Assembly (NCBI RefSeq): GCF_014649835.1
Contig: NZ_BMTU01000002.1
Coordinates: 186,001 to 250,000 of the forward strand
Reading direction: 5' to 3'
DNA from: Streptomyces pilosus
GTDB taxonomy: Bacteria; Actinomycetota; Actinomycetes; Streptomycetales; Streptomycetaceae
Length of the DNA: 64,000 nucleotides
This document shows positions 9,107-18,279 of this stretch, piece after piece. A program made the translations under genes and the position numbers. Each line of letters opens with the position of its first letter. Within the stretch, counting starts at the first letter, position 1. The notes under the pieces are model-generated. The model saw nothing but the letters and a program-made list of their open reading frames with translations, had not been told where the DNA came from and made no database searches.

Positions 9107-9485
9107 GTGTGATCGGCAGAGCTTGGTGCGGCGCTCGCGTATCTGCATCTTGCGAGCGGTCTTAGCTTTCTGAGGCGCAACGTCCAGGCGGTGTGACTTC
9201 CATGCCTTCCCGATGACGCATCACGTTGAGTGCGTTGCCATCCTCGAACCGGTGACGAAGGGCAATACTGGCAGTGTTGCGCGTAGCTGGTGGTCAGTCG
9301 CAGAATTCAACGTCTACAACTGATCTCGGGCTTTCAGGGCCGGAGTTGCACACCTCGCCGAGGGCGCCGCTCCGGCCCGAGGCTGACGTTCGTGACGTGG
9401 GACGCTGGCACTCAGTCCACGTAGCAACTCGTGATGCGGCGGTCATGCCGTGGGGCCTGGAGGTGCTCACGGTCTCCCGACGAAC
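9107..9485. other. Convergent intergenic region, no gene seen
   Basis: This stretch separates the 3' ends of the NACHT gene and jetD. Short frames on the plus strand (for example from 9274) lack a ribosome binding site and protein-like sequence. No strong terminator hairpin was identified by eye. Confidence 0.4.
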
Positions 9486-10550
9486 TCAAGGGCACCAGGT
9501 AGCGTCGCCGGCCAGCTGGTTACGGTTGGTGGCTTCCTGTGCAATACGCCGGCCTGACAGCAGGACCTCATGAGTCCTCCGCCGCAGTCTGGGCGGCAGC
9601 CAGGCCGTAAGCGTGTGGGCGCGCTCATCGGAAACCATCTGACCCGGGGTGGAGGCGTGGCTCAGGAGGAGGCTGTACAACACGGAGGCGGGTTCGACCG
9701 AGGGCAGCCCGCACTGGGTGGCTGTTACTGAGGCGCGGGCGGGAATCGACAGACCTTCAGGGTCGAGGTCGCCGTAGTAGACGATCCGTTGGATTCCATG
9801 GATCTCTTTGACAGTTTCGATGGAGGCTTCGAAGGCTCGTCCGGAGCCGAAGGCCACGCCTCTGGTGCGCCCGGGATTCGGGGTGAGCAGGTCTCGGAGT
9901 GTGGCGTAGGTGTCGCTGTTCTCGGCGACCAGGAGGGTGTCTCCGTCGCCGAGCAGTCGGTAGGCGAGGGGCGGTGGTTCGCGAAAGGTGCCGAGCTGTT
10001 CAAGGGTAAGGCGGCCGGGGGCGAAGAGCGCACCAGAGAGGAGACCATCGAGGCGCTTTTCGTCCTGGAAGATCTCGTAGGAGCGTTCGCGCAGGGGGAT
10101 CGGTACGCGAAATTCGTGACGATTGCTGGTGTCGCGGAACCATCGGTTGATGAGGGCCAGGTCTTCGTGATGGGCGGAGGTGAGGTACGCGGTGTGGGCC
10201 CAGTCGAGTTCAGGTCGGTAGGAGCGCCGTGTAGTGACAGGCGCAGGCTTGCGCGGGGTGGCTGCGGGCAACCGGATCTGTTCGGGCAGGGCTGGGCGGC
10301 CTGCGTCCCATTTGTTTCTCTGGCCGTGGGGGAGTCGCAGGGTGCCGGCGTCGGAGAGTTCTTCGAGCAGGGTGGCCAGTGCGGTGCGGGAGTCCTCACC
10401 GCGGGCGGTGCCGGGAAGGGCTGCGGTGAAGGCTTCCATCACGGTGGCGCGCGGCACGGTGGCCTTCTCGGCGCGAGCGTGCAGTGCGGCGCTGAGGCGG
10501 ACGGCGCCTGGTGAGAGGCGAGGAAGCTGCTCGGGGGTGGGCGCCGTCAT
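9486..10550 (-). CDS. jetD: Wadjet protein JetD (Toprim-type DNA nuclease)
   Basis: A 354-residue protein, the last gene of the jet operon. Its ATG overlaps the jetC stop (ATGA, 10547-10550). The N-terminal half resembles the DUF3322-type arm region (PIPLRERSYEIFQDEKRLDG). The C-terminal half has a Toprim catalytic set: Glu210 in LLVAENSDTY, then Asp261 and Asp263 in YYGDLDPEGLSIP. In characterised Wadjet systems JetD cuts the plasmid DNA that JetABC has extruded and recognised as a small circle. Length and motif spacing match an intact enzyme. The assignment is strengthened by the three jet genes upstream. Confidence 0.88.
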   Translation of the reverse strand: MTAPTPEQLPRLSPGAVRLSAALHARAEKATVPRATVMEAFTAALPGTARGEDSRTALATLLEELSDAGTLRLPHGQRNKWDAGRPALPEQIRLPAATPRKPAPVTTRRSYRPELDWAHTAYLTSAHHEDLALINRWFRDTSNRHEFRVPIPLRERSYEIFQDEKRLDGLLSGALFAPGRLTLEQLGTFREPPPLAYRLLGDGDTLLVAENSDTYATLRDLLTPNPGRTRGVAFGSGRAFEASIETVKEIHGIQRIVYYGDLDPEGLSIPARASVTATQCGLPSVEPASVLYSLLLSHASTPGQMVSDERAHTLTAWLPPRLRRRTHEVLLSGRRIAQEATNRNQLAGDATWCP

Positions 10551-13500
10551 CGGTTCGTTTCCCCCTTGGTGTAAAGGCGTGCGGAGCTGAGGTAGCCGTT
10601 TGCTTCAGGCTCGTGGGTGTCCGGGGCGGTCCGAGGGGTGGGGATGAGGGCGTTGCGGACGTGGTCGTCGAGGCGAATGCGGGAGAGGCCGGTGCGGGCT
10701 TCGGCGTCGTTGCGCAGCTGGATGGTGGCGGGGAATCGGGCCGTTACGGCTTCGTCGCTCAGGCCGGTGGTGTAGATGAGCTGAATGCCGAGGGCTGCCG
10801 CCATCTGCGTCTGGATGTCTACGAGGTAGGGGGCGTTGGCGCGGCCGATGGGGTTGTCCAGGAGGAGCAGTCCGCCGTGGCGGGTGCGGCTGCGGGGGCC
10901 GGGGGAGGTGCGCAGGGCGGCGAGGGCGCAGTAGAGCAGGATGGCGCCGGTCAGTTCCTGGCCACCGGAGAAGATCTTGCCCATCTTCTCCACGGGCACG
11001 CGTTCGATCCGTTGGGTGGCGTTGGGTTTCATGACCTCGGCGGTGAAGCGGGGAACGGCTGCGTGCAGGCAGCGCATGACCACCTCGGTGCCTTTGAGTT
11101 TGCGGGTGCGCGGGTTGGCAGCGAGGTTGTCGATGGTTTCGCGCATATGGGCGGTGAGCACGGAGGGTTCAGGCTTCCTGTAGCGGATGGTGAGGAAGCG
11201 CTTCCCTGCCCAGGGCGTGGGGCCGTCGGGGAAGACGGAGAACCGGCTTGCTTGGTCGACTTGTTGGAGAAGTTCGGTGACGAAGCCGCTGAGCTGGGAC
11301 ACAAGGGCCTCACGCGCCTTGCTCATGCCCTCGAGCTGGGTCGTCAGGGCTGCGGCAGCGCGGTGCAGCGCCGTAGTCCATTCACGGGAGGCGGCTGGGA
11401 TGTGCCGCCGGTCAAGAGCCGAGATCTGGTTGCGCAAGGGGACGTCGAGTTGTTCGAAGCGGACGTCGGCGGCCTGGTCCTTGAGCAAGGAAACGCTGTC
11501 TTCGACGCGGCGCTCGGTGCTGGTGAGCTTGCGCCGGGCGTCCTCGTAGCGGGCTGTGGCTTGCCGTACGGCGGGTTCGGCCGCATCGGCGGTGCCTTCG
11601 TAGGGGGCCGCCGCGGGTTGAATGCCGAGCTGTTCGATCGTGGTCTCCAAGCGCGCCAGGACATGACCGAAGGCGTCGAGTTCGCGAGTGTGCTGGCTCT
11701 GCTGCCTACGTGCCGCGTTGTACTGCTCGCCGGCACTGCGTTCAGCCTGCTGCGCCTCCGCCTGGGCGTGTTCGGCACGGGCGGTCAGGTCGTAAGCCTC
11801 TTCGAGGGAGTGTGGGGTCCACTGCGCGACGTCTTGAGTGCTGGTGTCTTCTGCTGCAGTGGCGAGCGTGCGGTGTCGTTCCTTGAGACGGCTCTCCTTG
11901 TCCCGAAGGCGCCGTAGCTGGTCGTGGAGACTGTCGATCTGCTGGCCTAGATCGCGTTGCACGGCGTCGCGCTGGACGTCATCTGCCGCTGCGGGAGAAC
12001 GGCTGTACTCCTGGGCGAAGGGCTTGACCTGGTCAGGGACCTGCGCCCACTCGTCCTGGCAGGCGCGCAAGGCGTCTTCTGCTTCCTTGGCACGCTGGCG
12101 CTGGTCTTCTTCGATGTCCACACTGCGCAGGTCCTCGACTGCCTGCTCGTAGCGGTGCTGGAGGACGGTGAGCGCTTCGCAGGGCGCTCCCTTGGCGTGC
12201 TGAGCCTGTTCGGCCTCGGGCGTGGCGGTGACCTTCTTTCGCGCCTGGGCATGGCTCTGGGCCTGTTGGACGGCGGCTTCCACCGCCTGGGTCATGCGTG
12301 CGATGTCGCCGTGGGCTGTCTCCTCTTTCTCGCCCAGTTCTTCGAGTTCGCGCTGACGCTGCTGAGCTTCTTCCACGAGCGCGGTGATCCGGTCGCGTGC
12401 CCGGCTGGCTTTCGCCTCGGCTTCCGCGAGGCGACGCATCGCCTGCGCGACCTCGGTGGCCTCGCGGTGAGCGTTTTCCTGTTGTGTGTAGACCTCCTCG
12501 GCGGCGGTGACGGCGTCGTCGTGCTGTTCGGCACTGGTGCGCGCGACCTTAAGGCTGGCCTGGGATGCCTGCGCTGCAGTCCGGAGTTCCTGGAGCTGTT
12601 CGAGCCGGACCCCTACGCTCACGGAGCCGATCTCGTCCAGCCAGTACTTGATCTTGTTGCCCAGGTCGCGGGTGAGACTGATGCGTTCCTCGAGCTCGTC
12701 CATTGCCTGCGCGGAGGCTGCCAGGCGTGCTTCGACCTCGGCTCGTTCGAGTGCCGCGGCCTGTTCGTCATGCAAGGCCGGGGTCGGCTCGGGCACCATC
12801 CGGCCGTTTGTGTCGGGTACTGGCGTCAGCATCCGTTCCCCGGTTCCTACCGCGACGGCCGCCGTGGGCAGGGGACGGGTGCGCTCCAGATGACGTTGGG
12901 CCTGATCCAGCGCTGCGGGGCCGCCGCTTACGATGATGCCGCCGACCAGGTCCGGGTGGTCGTGGATGAGGCGCTGGTGATCGTCCGCGGGCACGTTGTC
13001 GCGCATCCACTGCCAGCCGGGGACTGCGTCGATGCCCTGGGCACAGAGGTCGGCACACAGGGAGCGGACTTCCTTGGTGGCGGGCAGGAGGCCGTCGCTG
13101 GTGTCCAGGGCGGCGAGGAGTTCTTCATCCGCGCTGTGCTGGAGCTGTGTCCGCCTGAGGGCACCGTCCAGAGCGGTGATCTTCCGCTCGATCAAGTTCT
13201 GCAGGGCAGCGTAGTGGTCGGCGAGCCAGGTCAGGGCGTCGCCGTCTTGCAGGTCTTCGAGGCCGAGCTCAAGCAGTTCCGCAGTCACAGGGTGGCGGCG
13301 CACGGACTCGGCGCGGGCGCGGAAGCGGTCGGTCTCCGCTTCGGCCGCTTCTGCTGCGCAGCGATCATCGAGAGCCCGCTCGTGCAGTGCAGGCAGCTGT
13401 TGATATGCCTGTGCCCGGCGGCTGCGGGCCTCATCCTGTGCCTTCTTGGCCTCTACACAGCGCTGGCCGTGGTGATCAGCTTCACCGTCCATCCTGGAGG

Positions 13501-15004
13501 CGGCGTCTGCCGCGCTTTCGCCGGGCTGCACCTTTCCCTCTTCCCGTGCGGTGCGCAGCTGCTCCTCGAAGCCCTGCACCTGACGGCGCAATTGGTGCTG
13601 TTCTCCCTCAGCCGTACCGGCACCCTTATGGAGCGAGTTGCTTTGCTCGCGCCACTGCTGGATCTTGCTGCGAGACTCGGAGATCTCCCTCTCCAGATTG
13701 CCGGCCTCGGCGCGTGCCTGCGTTTCAGCCGCCGCGTAGCCCGCCCGGAGCGCCGCCGCGGCGATATCGCACGCTTGCACATAAGGGGCGGCTGTTTCCT
13801 CGGCTTCGGAGAGGGCCCGCTGCATACGGCCGTGGCGCTCCTGGGCAGCCGCGTGTCGCACGGCGACCGGGACACTGCGCCAGCCCGCAAGGCGGTCTTC
13901 CAGCCGTTGCGTCGTCGCGGCGACTCGCTTCTGTTCCTCGGCTGATTTGCCCAACTCGATACCGCAGGCAGCCCAACGAACGTACGCCACACGTGCATTG
14001 GCGACGTCCAGTCCCTGCTTGGATGCTTCATGTGCCCGGTAGGCGGTATTGACCGTGTCTGTGGTGGCCTGTGCCGCGGCGGTGAGGATCTGATGCCGAC
14101 GCATCAGCCCTGCGGCAAGGGCGACAAGGCCGTCCTTGGCCTGGCCAGCCTCGCGCTGCTGGTCGGTGTGCTCCTGGTACCGATCGGCCACACGGGCGCA
14201 GATGTCCTCCATGGCCAGCGCGAACTCCCGCTCCTTGACCAGCTTCTCGCGCTGGTCGTGGGCGCCGGCATAGGTCTCGAAGGCACCGCCGAGGCTGGTG
14301 TACTTGTCGTCGTCGTTGGCCTTCTCCAGCAGCCACTGGACGAACGCTGCCGCACTGGAGGTGGTGAACGCCTCGGCAGCCCCGCTCTCGGTGGCGTTCA
14401 TCTTGCGCTGGACATCGAAGAGGCCAGGTTCGAGACCCAGACCGGCCTGATGTTTCTCCCACTTCTCCTGCCCGTCCACGATCTGTAGTTCCAACGCCTC
14501 GACCGTGGCCTGCAGTTCGCACAGCTCGTTGTAGTAGTGGTCGAACGGCAGCCAGTGACCGTCGCGGTGGAAAGGTAGATCGTCCGCGGACAGGGCGGCA
14601 CCCGGATGGAAGCTGTAGAAGCGGCGCTTGAGCTTGCCATCGCCCTCGGGCGCGAGGAGCTGCGCGGTGACCAAGAGCCTGCCAGTCCGGGCATCAGCCC
14701 ACTCCAGGACGATATGGGAGGGCTGAGCCGGAGAAACGACGAAGCTCAGCAGCTCCTCCGGGTCATGGTGACGCAGCGGGATCGTGGTGCAGGTGATGCC
14801 GGTCAGCAGCACACCCTTGCCGCCGCCGTTCTGGAGCATGACCAGACTGGCCGGCGAGGGCCGCTGCGTGACGTGTCCGGGGGTCGGCATCAGAGATGCT
14901 GTCTCAACCAGTGGGCCCACGCCAGAGAAGTCCAGGTTCACGTCTTCGTAGCGGGCATCGAGCGGCCCGAAGTTGCGCATCAGGATGCGGTTCAACTCGT
15001 ACAT
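10547..15004 (-). CDS. jetC: Wadjet protein JetC (SMC/MukB-like ATPase)
   Basis: A 1485-residue SMC-like protein, longer than many JetC proteins. The N-terminal head contains the P-loop region LQNGGGKGVLLTG (residues 57-69). A very long Gln/Glu/Ala-rich coiled coil (about 200-1180) has a central hinge-like part near 640-760. The C-terminal head has the ABC signature FSGGQELTG (1345-1353) and the Walker B-like GGLLLLDNPIGRAN (about 1377-1390). The residue after the P-loop lysine is Gly rather than Ser/Thr, and Walker B reads LDNP rather than LDE. JetC forms the DNA-loop-extruding motor with JetA and JetB. It overlaps jetD by ATGA and follows jetB by 28 bp. Wadjet subtype is not assigned. Confidence 0.9.
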   Translation of the reverse strand: MYELNRILMRNFGPLDARYEDVNLDFSGVGPLVETASLMPTPGHVTQRPSPASLVMLQNGGGKGVLLTGITCTTIPLRHHDPEELLSFVVSPAQPSHIVLEWADARTGRLLVTAQLLAPEGDGKLKRRFYSFHPGAALSADDLPFHRDGHWLPFDHYYNELCELQATVEALELQIVDGQEKWEKHQAGLGLEPGLFDVQRKMNATESGAAEAFTTSSAAAFVQWLLEKANDDDKYTSLGGAFETYAGAHDQREKLVKEREFALAMEDICARVADRYQEHTDQQREAGQAKDGLVALAAGLMRRHQILTAAAQATTDTVNTAYRAHEASKQGLDVANARVAYVRWAACGIELGKSAEEQKRVAATTQRLEDRLAGWRSVPVAVRHAAAQERHGRMQRALSEAEETAAPYVQACDIAAAALRAGYAAAETQARAEAGNLEREISESRSKIQQWREQSNSLHKGAGTAEGEQHQLRRQVQGFEEQLRTAREEGKVQPGESAADAASRMDGEADHHGQRCVEAKKAQDEARSRRAQAYQQLPALHERALDDRCAAEAAEAETDRFRARAESVRRHPVTAELLELGLEDLQDGDALTWLADHYAALQNLIERKITALDGALRRTQLQHSADEELLAALDTSDGLLPATKEVRSLCADLCAQGIDAVPGWQWMRDNVPADDHQRLIHDHPDLVGGIIVSGGPAALDQAQRHLERTRPLPTAAVAVGTGERMLTPVPDTNGRMVPEPTPALHDEQAAALERAEVEARLAASAQAMDELEERISLTRDLGNKIKYWLDEIGSVSVGVRLEQLQELRTAAQASQASLKVARTSAEQHDDAVTAAEEVYTQQENAHREATEVAQAMRRLAEAEAKASRARDRITALVEEAQQRQRELEELGEKEETAHGDIARMTQAVEAAVQQAQSHAQARKKVTATPEAEQAQHAKGAPCEALTVLQHRYEQAVEDLRSVDIEEDQRQRAKEAEDALRACQDEWAQVPDQVKPFAQEYSRSPAAADDVQRDAVQRDLGQQIDSLHDQLRRLRDKESRLKERHRTLATAAEDTSTQDVAQWTPHSLEEAYDLTARAEHAQAEAQQAERSAGEQYNAARRQQSQHTRELDAFGHVLARLETTIEQLGIQPAAAPYEGTADAAEPAVRQATARYEDARRKLTSTERRVEDSVSLLKDQAADVRFEQLDVPLRNQISALDRRHIPAASREWTTALHRAAAALTTQLEGMSKAREALVSQLSGFVTELLQQVDQASRFSVFPDGPTPWAGKRFLTIRYRKPEPSVLTAHMRETIDNLAANPRTRKLKGTEVVMRCLHAAVPRFTAEVMKPNATQRIERVPVEKMGKIFSGGQELTGAILLYCALAALRTSPGPRSRTRHGGLLLLDNPIGRANAPYLVDIQTQMAAALGIQLIYTTGLSDEAVTARFPATIQLRNDAEARTGLSRIRLDDHVRNALIPTPRTAPDTHEPEANGYLSSARLYTKGETNR

Positions 15005-15032
15005 GGAGAGGGGTCCTTACATCGCGATGGCG

Positions 15033-15848
15033 TCAGGTGGCTGGGGCGGAGTCCGGGAGCATGCCGTGGCCCGTAGCCTCAGGCTGCTCCGGAGCCTCGG
15101 ATGGGAGTGGCGCATCGTGGTGCGGCAAGGCCGCCACGCCCAGGGCGGCCAGTTCCTGGAGCATTTCCCGGGCTGCCTGGGCACGGATGTGCAGCCTGTA
15201 CAGGACGTTGGTGGCGTACGTGCCGCCCTCTTCGTCACTGGTCGCGCGGACGAATCCGCGCTGCTCGAGATGCGTGAACGCCCTCTTCACCAGCGCGTAG
15301 GTCGCCGACCGCGGAGTCCTGTCCTTGTCCGTACGACCGGTGGGGTTGCGGCGCAGGTAGGCCCGCCACAATCCCTCCAGTCCGGGGCTGCCGGCCGGCG
15401 GGTCGGTGTCCTCGTCGGCGGCTGCGGCACGGCGCTCAAGGACGGTCGCATAGGCCCTAACGTCTTCGTCGACCTTCTGCACCGAGATCCGGGCGACGTG
15501 CTCGTCGTCGTCCAAGTCCTCCGGACGAGGGAAGGCCCGCGACGCAATGGCCAGGTGGGCGAGCAGGTACAGCGGCCGGTTCTCTGCATTCGGCACGAGG
15601 TCGGTGACCGAGACGGCGAAGTCCGTCTCGGTCGTGGTTGCCAGGACCAGCCCCGCCTGCGGGTGCACCTCCTGGACCGTGAGGTCAAAACCCTGCGCGA
15701 CCTTCCGCACCAGCTGGGCGAAGTCCGGTTCTGTATCGAACCGCCGCACGAGGCGGGCATTCTCTCCATAACGCGCTGGGGACTTGCCGCGTGTCATAGC
15801 CAGAGCCACCATCCGGGCTGCTGCGGCAACATCGTCGTACTGCGTCAT
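15033..15848 (-). CDS. jetB: Wadjet protein JetB (MukE/MksE-like winged-helix subunit)
   Basis: A 271-residue protein that starts inside the jetA stop (ATGA, 15845-15848). The size, and an arrangement of two helix-rich winged-helix-like segments separated by an acidic linker (ERRAAAADEDTDPPAGS), fit the KITE/MukE-like subunit. SATYALVKRAFTHLEQRGFV looks like the second winged-helix module. It would bind the JetA kleisin and bridge it to the JetC heads. The C-terminal 40 residues are Pro/Ala-rich and probably disordered. Assignment rests partly on its place between jetA and jetC. Confidence 0.8.
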   Translation of the reverse strand: MTQYDDVAAAARMVALAMTRGKSPARYGENARLVRRFDTEPDFAQLVRKVAQGFDLTVQEVHPQAGLVLATTTETDFAVSVTDLVPNAENRPLYLLAHLAIASRAFPRPEDLDDDEHVARISVQKVDEDVRAYATVLERRAAAADEDTDPPAGSPGLEGLWRAYLRRNPTGRTDKDRTPRSATYALVKRAFTHLEQRGFVRATSDEEGGTYATNVLYRLHIRAQAAREMLQELAALGVAALPHHDAPLPSEAPEQPEATGHGMLPDSAPAT

Positions 15849-17377
15849 GCGCTCGGCTCCAGATCGTCATTCGTGGCGCGGGGAACAAACTCTGGTGAAA
15901 GGGGCGGTTGCGTTTCGGAGGTCGGTTCGCCCATGGCCGGCAACAGCAGGAAGTCGCTGCCACCGAAAACCGGGTCGTCCAACTCAGTCCCGTCGTCCAC
16001 GACAACGACGGCTTCCTCACCTCGCGCCAGCTCGGCGACCGGGACATGCCGAAACCGATGCGCGGTCTCCATAGCCAGCAGATGGTCGGTGTCGTCACCA
16101 GGCCCTCTGCCCTCGCCCCACTCGCGGGCACGCTCGAGCAACCGAGACAGTCGCATGCCCTCCCCGGGGACAGCCGAAAGCAGCCTGTCCACCCATGCAT
16201 GCTGCGCGTCGTCGAACCTCGGTGGATCGGACGTGACTTCCCAGTCGTCCGGTGCGCCCACCGCGACCCGCTCAACCTCGGCCTGATCCGGCATCCGTGT
16301 GAGGACCTCGAAGTAGTCCGGCAGGTACATCACCCGCGGACGGACCGGACCCAGCACCCCGCGCACGAACGCCTCCAGGGGCCGCTCGCTGTCCTCGATA
16401 CTCAGCTCGAGCGCCGGCTCCAGGAGCTGGCTGCGCAGGTGTACCCGTACATGGACCACGGGAGGTACGAAGATCTGCCGGTCCTGCTGGTGCCGGAACT
16501 CAGGAACCACTCTGAGCAGCATGTCGACGAGCATCAAGTGCCGCTTCAGACAATCCTGGATCAGCGCATCCAGAGCCTCCAGCTGCTGCCGCTTGTGTTC
16601 CTCTTCCGTGACCTCGAGCAGCTGTGCCACCTGCGCCTTCAGCTGAGTCTCCGCCCGAGACCTCTCCTCAACGTGCTCCTGCGCCTCCTTCAACGGGCCG
16701 TCGAGGTCCGCCTCCCAGTCGATGGCCCGTACGTTGCGTTTCATCTCCTCCATGCGGTCCAGTAGTTCCTTCGCGTACCGGATGCTCTGCACATGGGCGG
16801 TGCGGGCGGCCTGCCACGCCTCACCGATCCGCGCGCGCTTTAGCAACGCGGCCAACTTGGCCTCCGCCGCGATCTGCTCGGACGCGATGTCCACATCGAC
16901 CGCATGGACGAGCACGGTGATGGCCGCATCAGTAACTGTCAGCGCAGCCTGCCCGGCTTCGTCCGGCACGTCTTTGAGGATTTGGAACGGAAACTCCCTG
17001 ACGACGAAGCCGTCGCCTGTCACGCTGCCGATCTCGTGTCGAAAGCACCGGTCGTGTCTCTCGGTGTTGATCATCCGCTCCACCAGCCAGCGCGCGACTT
17101 CCTGATACTCGGTACCCGCCCGCCCCGGAACCTGGAGCGCCGCAGACTCAGCTACCTGTTCCACGACGGCTTCCTGTCGAACTGCCGTCCGCGCCCCTAT
17201 CCGTAACGTCACGAAGTCGATGGTTGCCAGGGCGAGTTCGGCCAGCCGGTACCCCTCCCAGCCCCGCTCCCGCTTCGCCGGACTGTCGTCGAGCGCCAAT
17301 AGTGGCCGCACCACGGCCAGCGCCTTCATCCGCGACGTGATGCTCTCGTACGCCGCAGCTGACTCGCCAAAGAACAC
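15845..17377 (-). CDS. jetA: Wadjet protein JetA (kleisin-like subunit)
   Basis: A 510-residue protein and first gene of the jet operon. The start is a GTG at 17377 with a strong site GGGAGG seven bases upstream. An in-frame ATG 16 codons later is weaker. The N-terminal third is winged-helix-like, residues of about 190-290 are helical coiled coil (RAETQLKAQVAQLLEVTEEE), and the C-terminal part is acidic. This matches MukF/MksB-type kleisins, which join the two heads of the SMC dimer. The following three jet genes overlap or nearly overlap, so all four are probably made from one transcript starting in the 17378-18279 gap. Confidence 0.8.
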   Translation of the reverse strand: MFFGESAAAYESITSRMKALAVVRPLLALDDSPAKRERGWEGYRLAELALATIDFVTLRIGARTAVRQEAVVEQVAESAALQVPGRAGTEYQEVARWLVERMINTERHDRCFRHEIGSVTGDGFVVREFPFQILKDVPDEAGQAALTVTDAAITVLVHAVDVDIASEQIAAEAKLAALLKRARIGEAWQAARTAHVQSIRYAKELLDRMEEMKRNVRAIDWEADLDGPLKEAQEHVEERSRAETQLKAQVAQLLEVTEEEHKRQQLEALDALIQDCLKRHLMLVDMLLRVVPEFRHQQDRQIFVPPVVHVRVHLRSQLLEPALELSIEDSERPLEAFVRGVLGPVRPRVMYLPDYFEVLTRMPDQAEVERVAVGAPDDWEVTSDPPRFDDAQHAWVDRLLSAVPGEGMRLSRLLERAREWGEGRGPGDDTDHLLAMETAHRFRHVPVAELARGEEAVVVVDDGTELDDPVFGGSDFLLLPAMGEPTSETQPPLSPEFVPRATNDDLEPSA

Positions 17378-18279
17378 TGAGAGCCTCCCAACACCATTTG
17401 CTCGACCGGAAATTCACGCTAGGACACGGCACTGACAATCCTTCGGAGGCGAACGTATGGACGATTAATTTCGGCTGTTGTCTCCGTTGGCGGCATGATC
17501 AGGAGACCCGAAACCGATACACCGCCCCGTAAGGCTGGCGGCCTTGAGCCCCTCGCTTGCTTGAACCGGTCAACGAGGAGCGGATCGGTACCTGCTGAGT
17601 GTCGAGCGAGGTCCCTCGCAGGTCAGAGGAGGGGCTGGCTCAGTGCATCTCGCAGACGATGCGACTTGCGCCCAGGCACATGGCGCGACCGTGGCGTTCG
17701 GCCCCGCAGTGCGGACTTGCTTGAACATGAGAACCACTCGGCCTAAAGGAGGTCAGAACCCGAGCGTCGAGATGGTTCGGAAGCTTCGCGATGAAATCGC
17801 TGCCTGCTTCGTCCTGGCCGGGGCGGGCGTTTAATCGCCGCGCTCTGACCGCAGCGCCTAGAGCTTTGTCTCGCTTTGATTTGATCAAGGGGGATTGTCT
17901 GCCGAATTCACGTTCCGGTCGATCTGCTACAAAGTCGCGATTCTCCTCGCGCTCAGCTATTGAACGCATGGGTCGCCCTTGCAAAATTCGACAACAGTGA
18001 CCAGTTGCGGCACTGTGTGAGATCCGGAAAGTCCTTGGAAGGTGCGTGCTCTATCCGCTGAGCTGTGGGGGCTGACCTGCGTAAACCCGGCTTCCGGGCG
18101 CTGTCTCCCGGGTCGCGGGGGTTGCATGGGGGAAACGCTTCCCGGTGACCGGGGGACGCGAGGGTTCCCCGATCGGACCGTACGTAGGGTCTCACGCTAT
18201 CTTCACGCCCCCGAAGCCTCTCGCGGAAACAAACGCGCGCCTCATCGGCGTTGGTGCTCTCCGAGCCGAGGAGGGGAAG
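17378..18279. other. Long intergenic region between jetA and a divergent nuclease gene
   Basis: About 900 bp without a convincing gene. It contains the jetA ribosome binding site, presumably two divergent promoters, and a tRNA-like 5' half on the minus strand (18034-18072). A GGAGG at about 17748 precedes only a 20-codon frame and is 19 bases from its ATG, too far to be useful. Local base composition is lower in GC than the neighbours (for example TTTGATTTGATCAAG near 17875). That fits foreign or junction DNA. Confidence 0.45.
18034..18072 (-). other. tRNA-like 5' half (possible attachment-site remnant)
   Basis: Reading the minus strand from 18072: GCCCCCA, CA, then the D arm GCTC-AGCGGATA-GAGC, A, CGCAC and CTTCCAA. 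This matches the acceptor 5' strand, D stem-loop and anticodon-loop spacing of a tRNA. The 3' side of the anticodon stem, the T arm and the acceptor 3' strand do not follow, so it cannot be a working tRNA. Actinobacterial integrative elements use tRNA genes as attachment sites, so this may be debris from such an event. The anticodon identity is unclear. Confidence 0.45.

Noticed and set aside
11957-13945. Long plus-strand frame opposite jetC
   Set aside because: It is antisense to a clear SMC coiled coil and its composition (Leu/Gly/Val-rich with no domains) is what high-GC antisense frames give.
17643-17834. Small plus-strand ORF with a nearby GGAGG
   Set aside because: The GGAGG is 19 bases from the only later ATG and the sequence has no protein-like pattern.
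18034-18110. Complete tRNA gene
   Set aside because: The anticodon stem 3' side, T arm and acceptor 3' strand are absent, so only a 5'-half remnant is claimed.
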